From an uncultured Eubacteriales bacterium (GTDB lineage Bacteria; Bacillota; Clostridia; Oscillospirales; Acutalibacteraceae), in contig CAKUME010000081.1 of assembly GCA_934667575.1 (NCBI GenBank), forward strand, positions 1 to 5,905: 5,905 nt of DNA. The letters run 5' to 3'. Below are positions 5,588-5,905 of this stretch, piece by piece. The translations under genes were made by a program, and so were the position numbers. How positions within the stretch are numbered: the stretch's first letter is position 1; each line of letters opens with the position of its first letter. The notes below the pieces were generated by a model, which was given only the letters and a program-made list of their open reading frames with translations, made no database searches and had not been told where the DNA came from.

Positions 5588-5614
5588 TTAGCACTCGCAC
5601 ATATTGAGTGCTAA
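5588..5614 (+). promoter_or_regulatory. CIRCE operator (HrcA binding site) upstream of htpG
   Basis: TTAGCACTC (5588-5596), nine spacer bases, and GAGTGCTAA (5606-5614) form the exact CIRCE consensus. HrcA binds this element and blocks transcription of heat-shock genes until stress titrates the GroE chaperonin (established). It overlaps the predicted start site and lies in the htpG leader. Confidence 0.98.
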
Positions 5615-5650
5615 TCGTTCGTTCAAAATCAAAACAGGAGTGGATGATAT

Positions 5651-5905
5651 ATGGAACAAAAAGAATTCAAGGCCGAATCCAAACGGCTGCTTGACCTGAT
5701 GATTAACTCCATTTATACGCACAAGGAAATTTTTTTGCGCGAGCTGATCTCCAATGCCAGCGACGCAATCGATAAGCTGTATTACCGCGCGCTCACCGAG
5801 AATATCACCGGTCTCAACCGCGATGATTTTGCCATTCGCATTGCTGTGGACAAAGATCGGCGCACCATCACCGTGTCGGACAACGGCTGCGGCATGACCA
5901 AGGAG
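5651..5905 (+). CDS. htpG: Chaperone protein HtpG (Hsp90), N-terminal part (3' end outside window)
   Basis: HtpG is the bacterial Hsp90, a cytosolic ATP-dependent dimeric chaperone. The 85 codons present cover the start of the GHKL ATPase domain. FKAESKRLLDLMINSIYTHK leads into EIFLRELISNASDAIDKLYY, where Glu31 and Asn35 match the catalytic Glu and the magnesium-binding Asn. SDNGCGM (76-82) carries the adenine-contacting Asp77. The full protein would be about 620-640 residues, so most of the gene lies beyond the window. ATG 5651 follows AGGAG (5636-5640) with a 10-base gap. An ATG at 5644 is out of frame. Control by heat shock through HrcA is indicated by the CIRCE element 36 bases upstream. 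Confidence 0.98.
   Translation, partial: MEQKEFKAESKRLLDLMINSIYTHKEIFLRELISNASDAIDKLYYRALTENITGLNRDDFAIRIAVDKDRRTITVSDNGCGMTKE

Noticed and set aside
4766..5614. 282-codon plus-strand open frame across spmA, the spacer, spmB and CIRCE
   Set aside because: It runs in a different frame over clearly identified genes and has Arg/Gly/Ala-rich shadow composition.

Overview
The window looks like a chromosomal piece of a high-G+C, endospore-forming member of the Clostridia, perhaps Oscillospiraceae/Ruminococcaceae-like (inference). The evidence is a spmA-spmB spore maturation pair, a short AbrB/SpoVT-type regulator with a zinc ribbon, a LUD-domain protein of the clostridial type, and a perfect CIRCE operator in front of htpG. 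Coding DNA is very GC-rich, so long spurious open frames occur on both strands. The one clearly AT-rich stretch is about 3.8-4.2 kb. I see no tRNA, rRNA, CRISPR array, insertion sequence or phage gene.

Layout. (1) 1-586: 3' part of murA (peptidoglycan precursor synthesis), followed by a hairpin terminator whose right arm overlaps a likely sigma-A promoter. (2) 705-3415, plus strand: a probable three-gene operon made of a LUD-domain protein, a lipoprotein with a BtuF/FhuD-like solute-binding domain fused to a C-terminal peptidoglycan-binding domain, and a single-pass membrane protein with a serine-rich stalk. A terminator follows at 3438-3468. (3) 3551-3796, minus strand: the AbrB-like regulator, with a full-consensus sigma-A promoter and its own strong terminator, convergent with the operon. 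(4) 3873-4167: AT-rich intergenic DNA with no convincing gene. (5) 4234-5504: spmA and spmB, preceded by a weak sigma-E-like promoter. (6) 5552-5905: sigma-A promoter, CIRCE operator and the 5' end of htpG.

How the genes fit together. MurA and the two envelope proteins of the operon relate to the cell wall, and SpmA/SpmB to the spore core and cortex. The operon proteins share an architecture: a membrane anchor plus a serine-rich spacer outside the cytoplasm. The binding protein has no ABC permease or ATPase beside it in this window, so its role may be sensing or envelope attachment rather than import (inference).

The most notable oddity is at the junction of the LUD and binding-protein genes. 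The LUD protein reaches its family's usual C-terminus at 1355, where a TGA would give a classical GTGA start/stop overlap. The sequence instead reads GTGG, and the LUD frame runs 59 more codons inside the next gene. This is a single-base stop loss or a sequence error.
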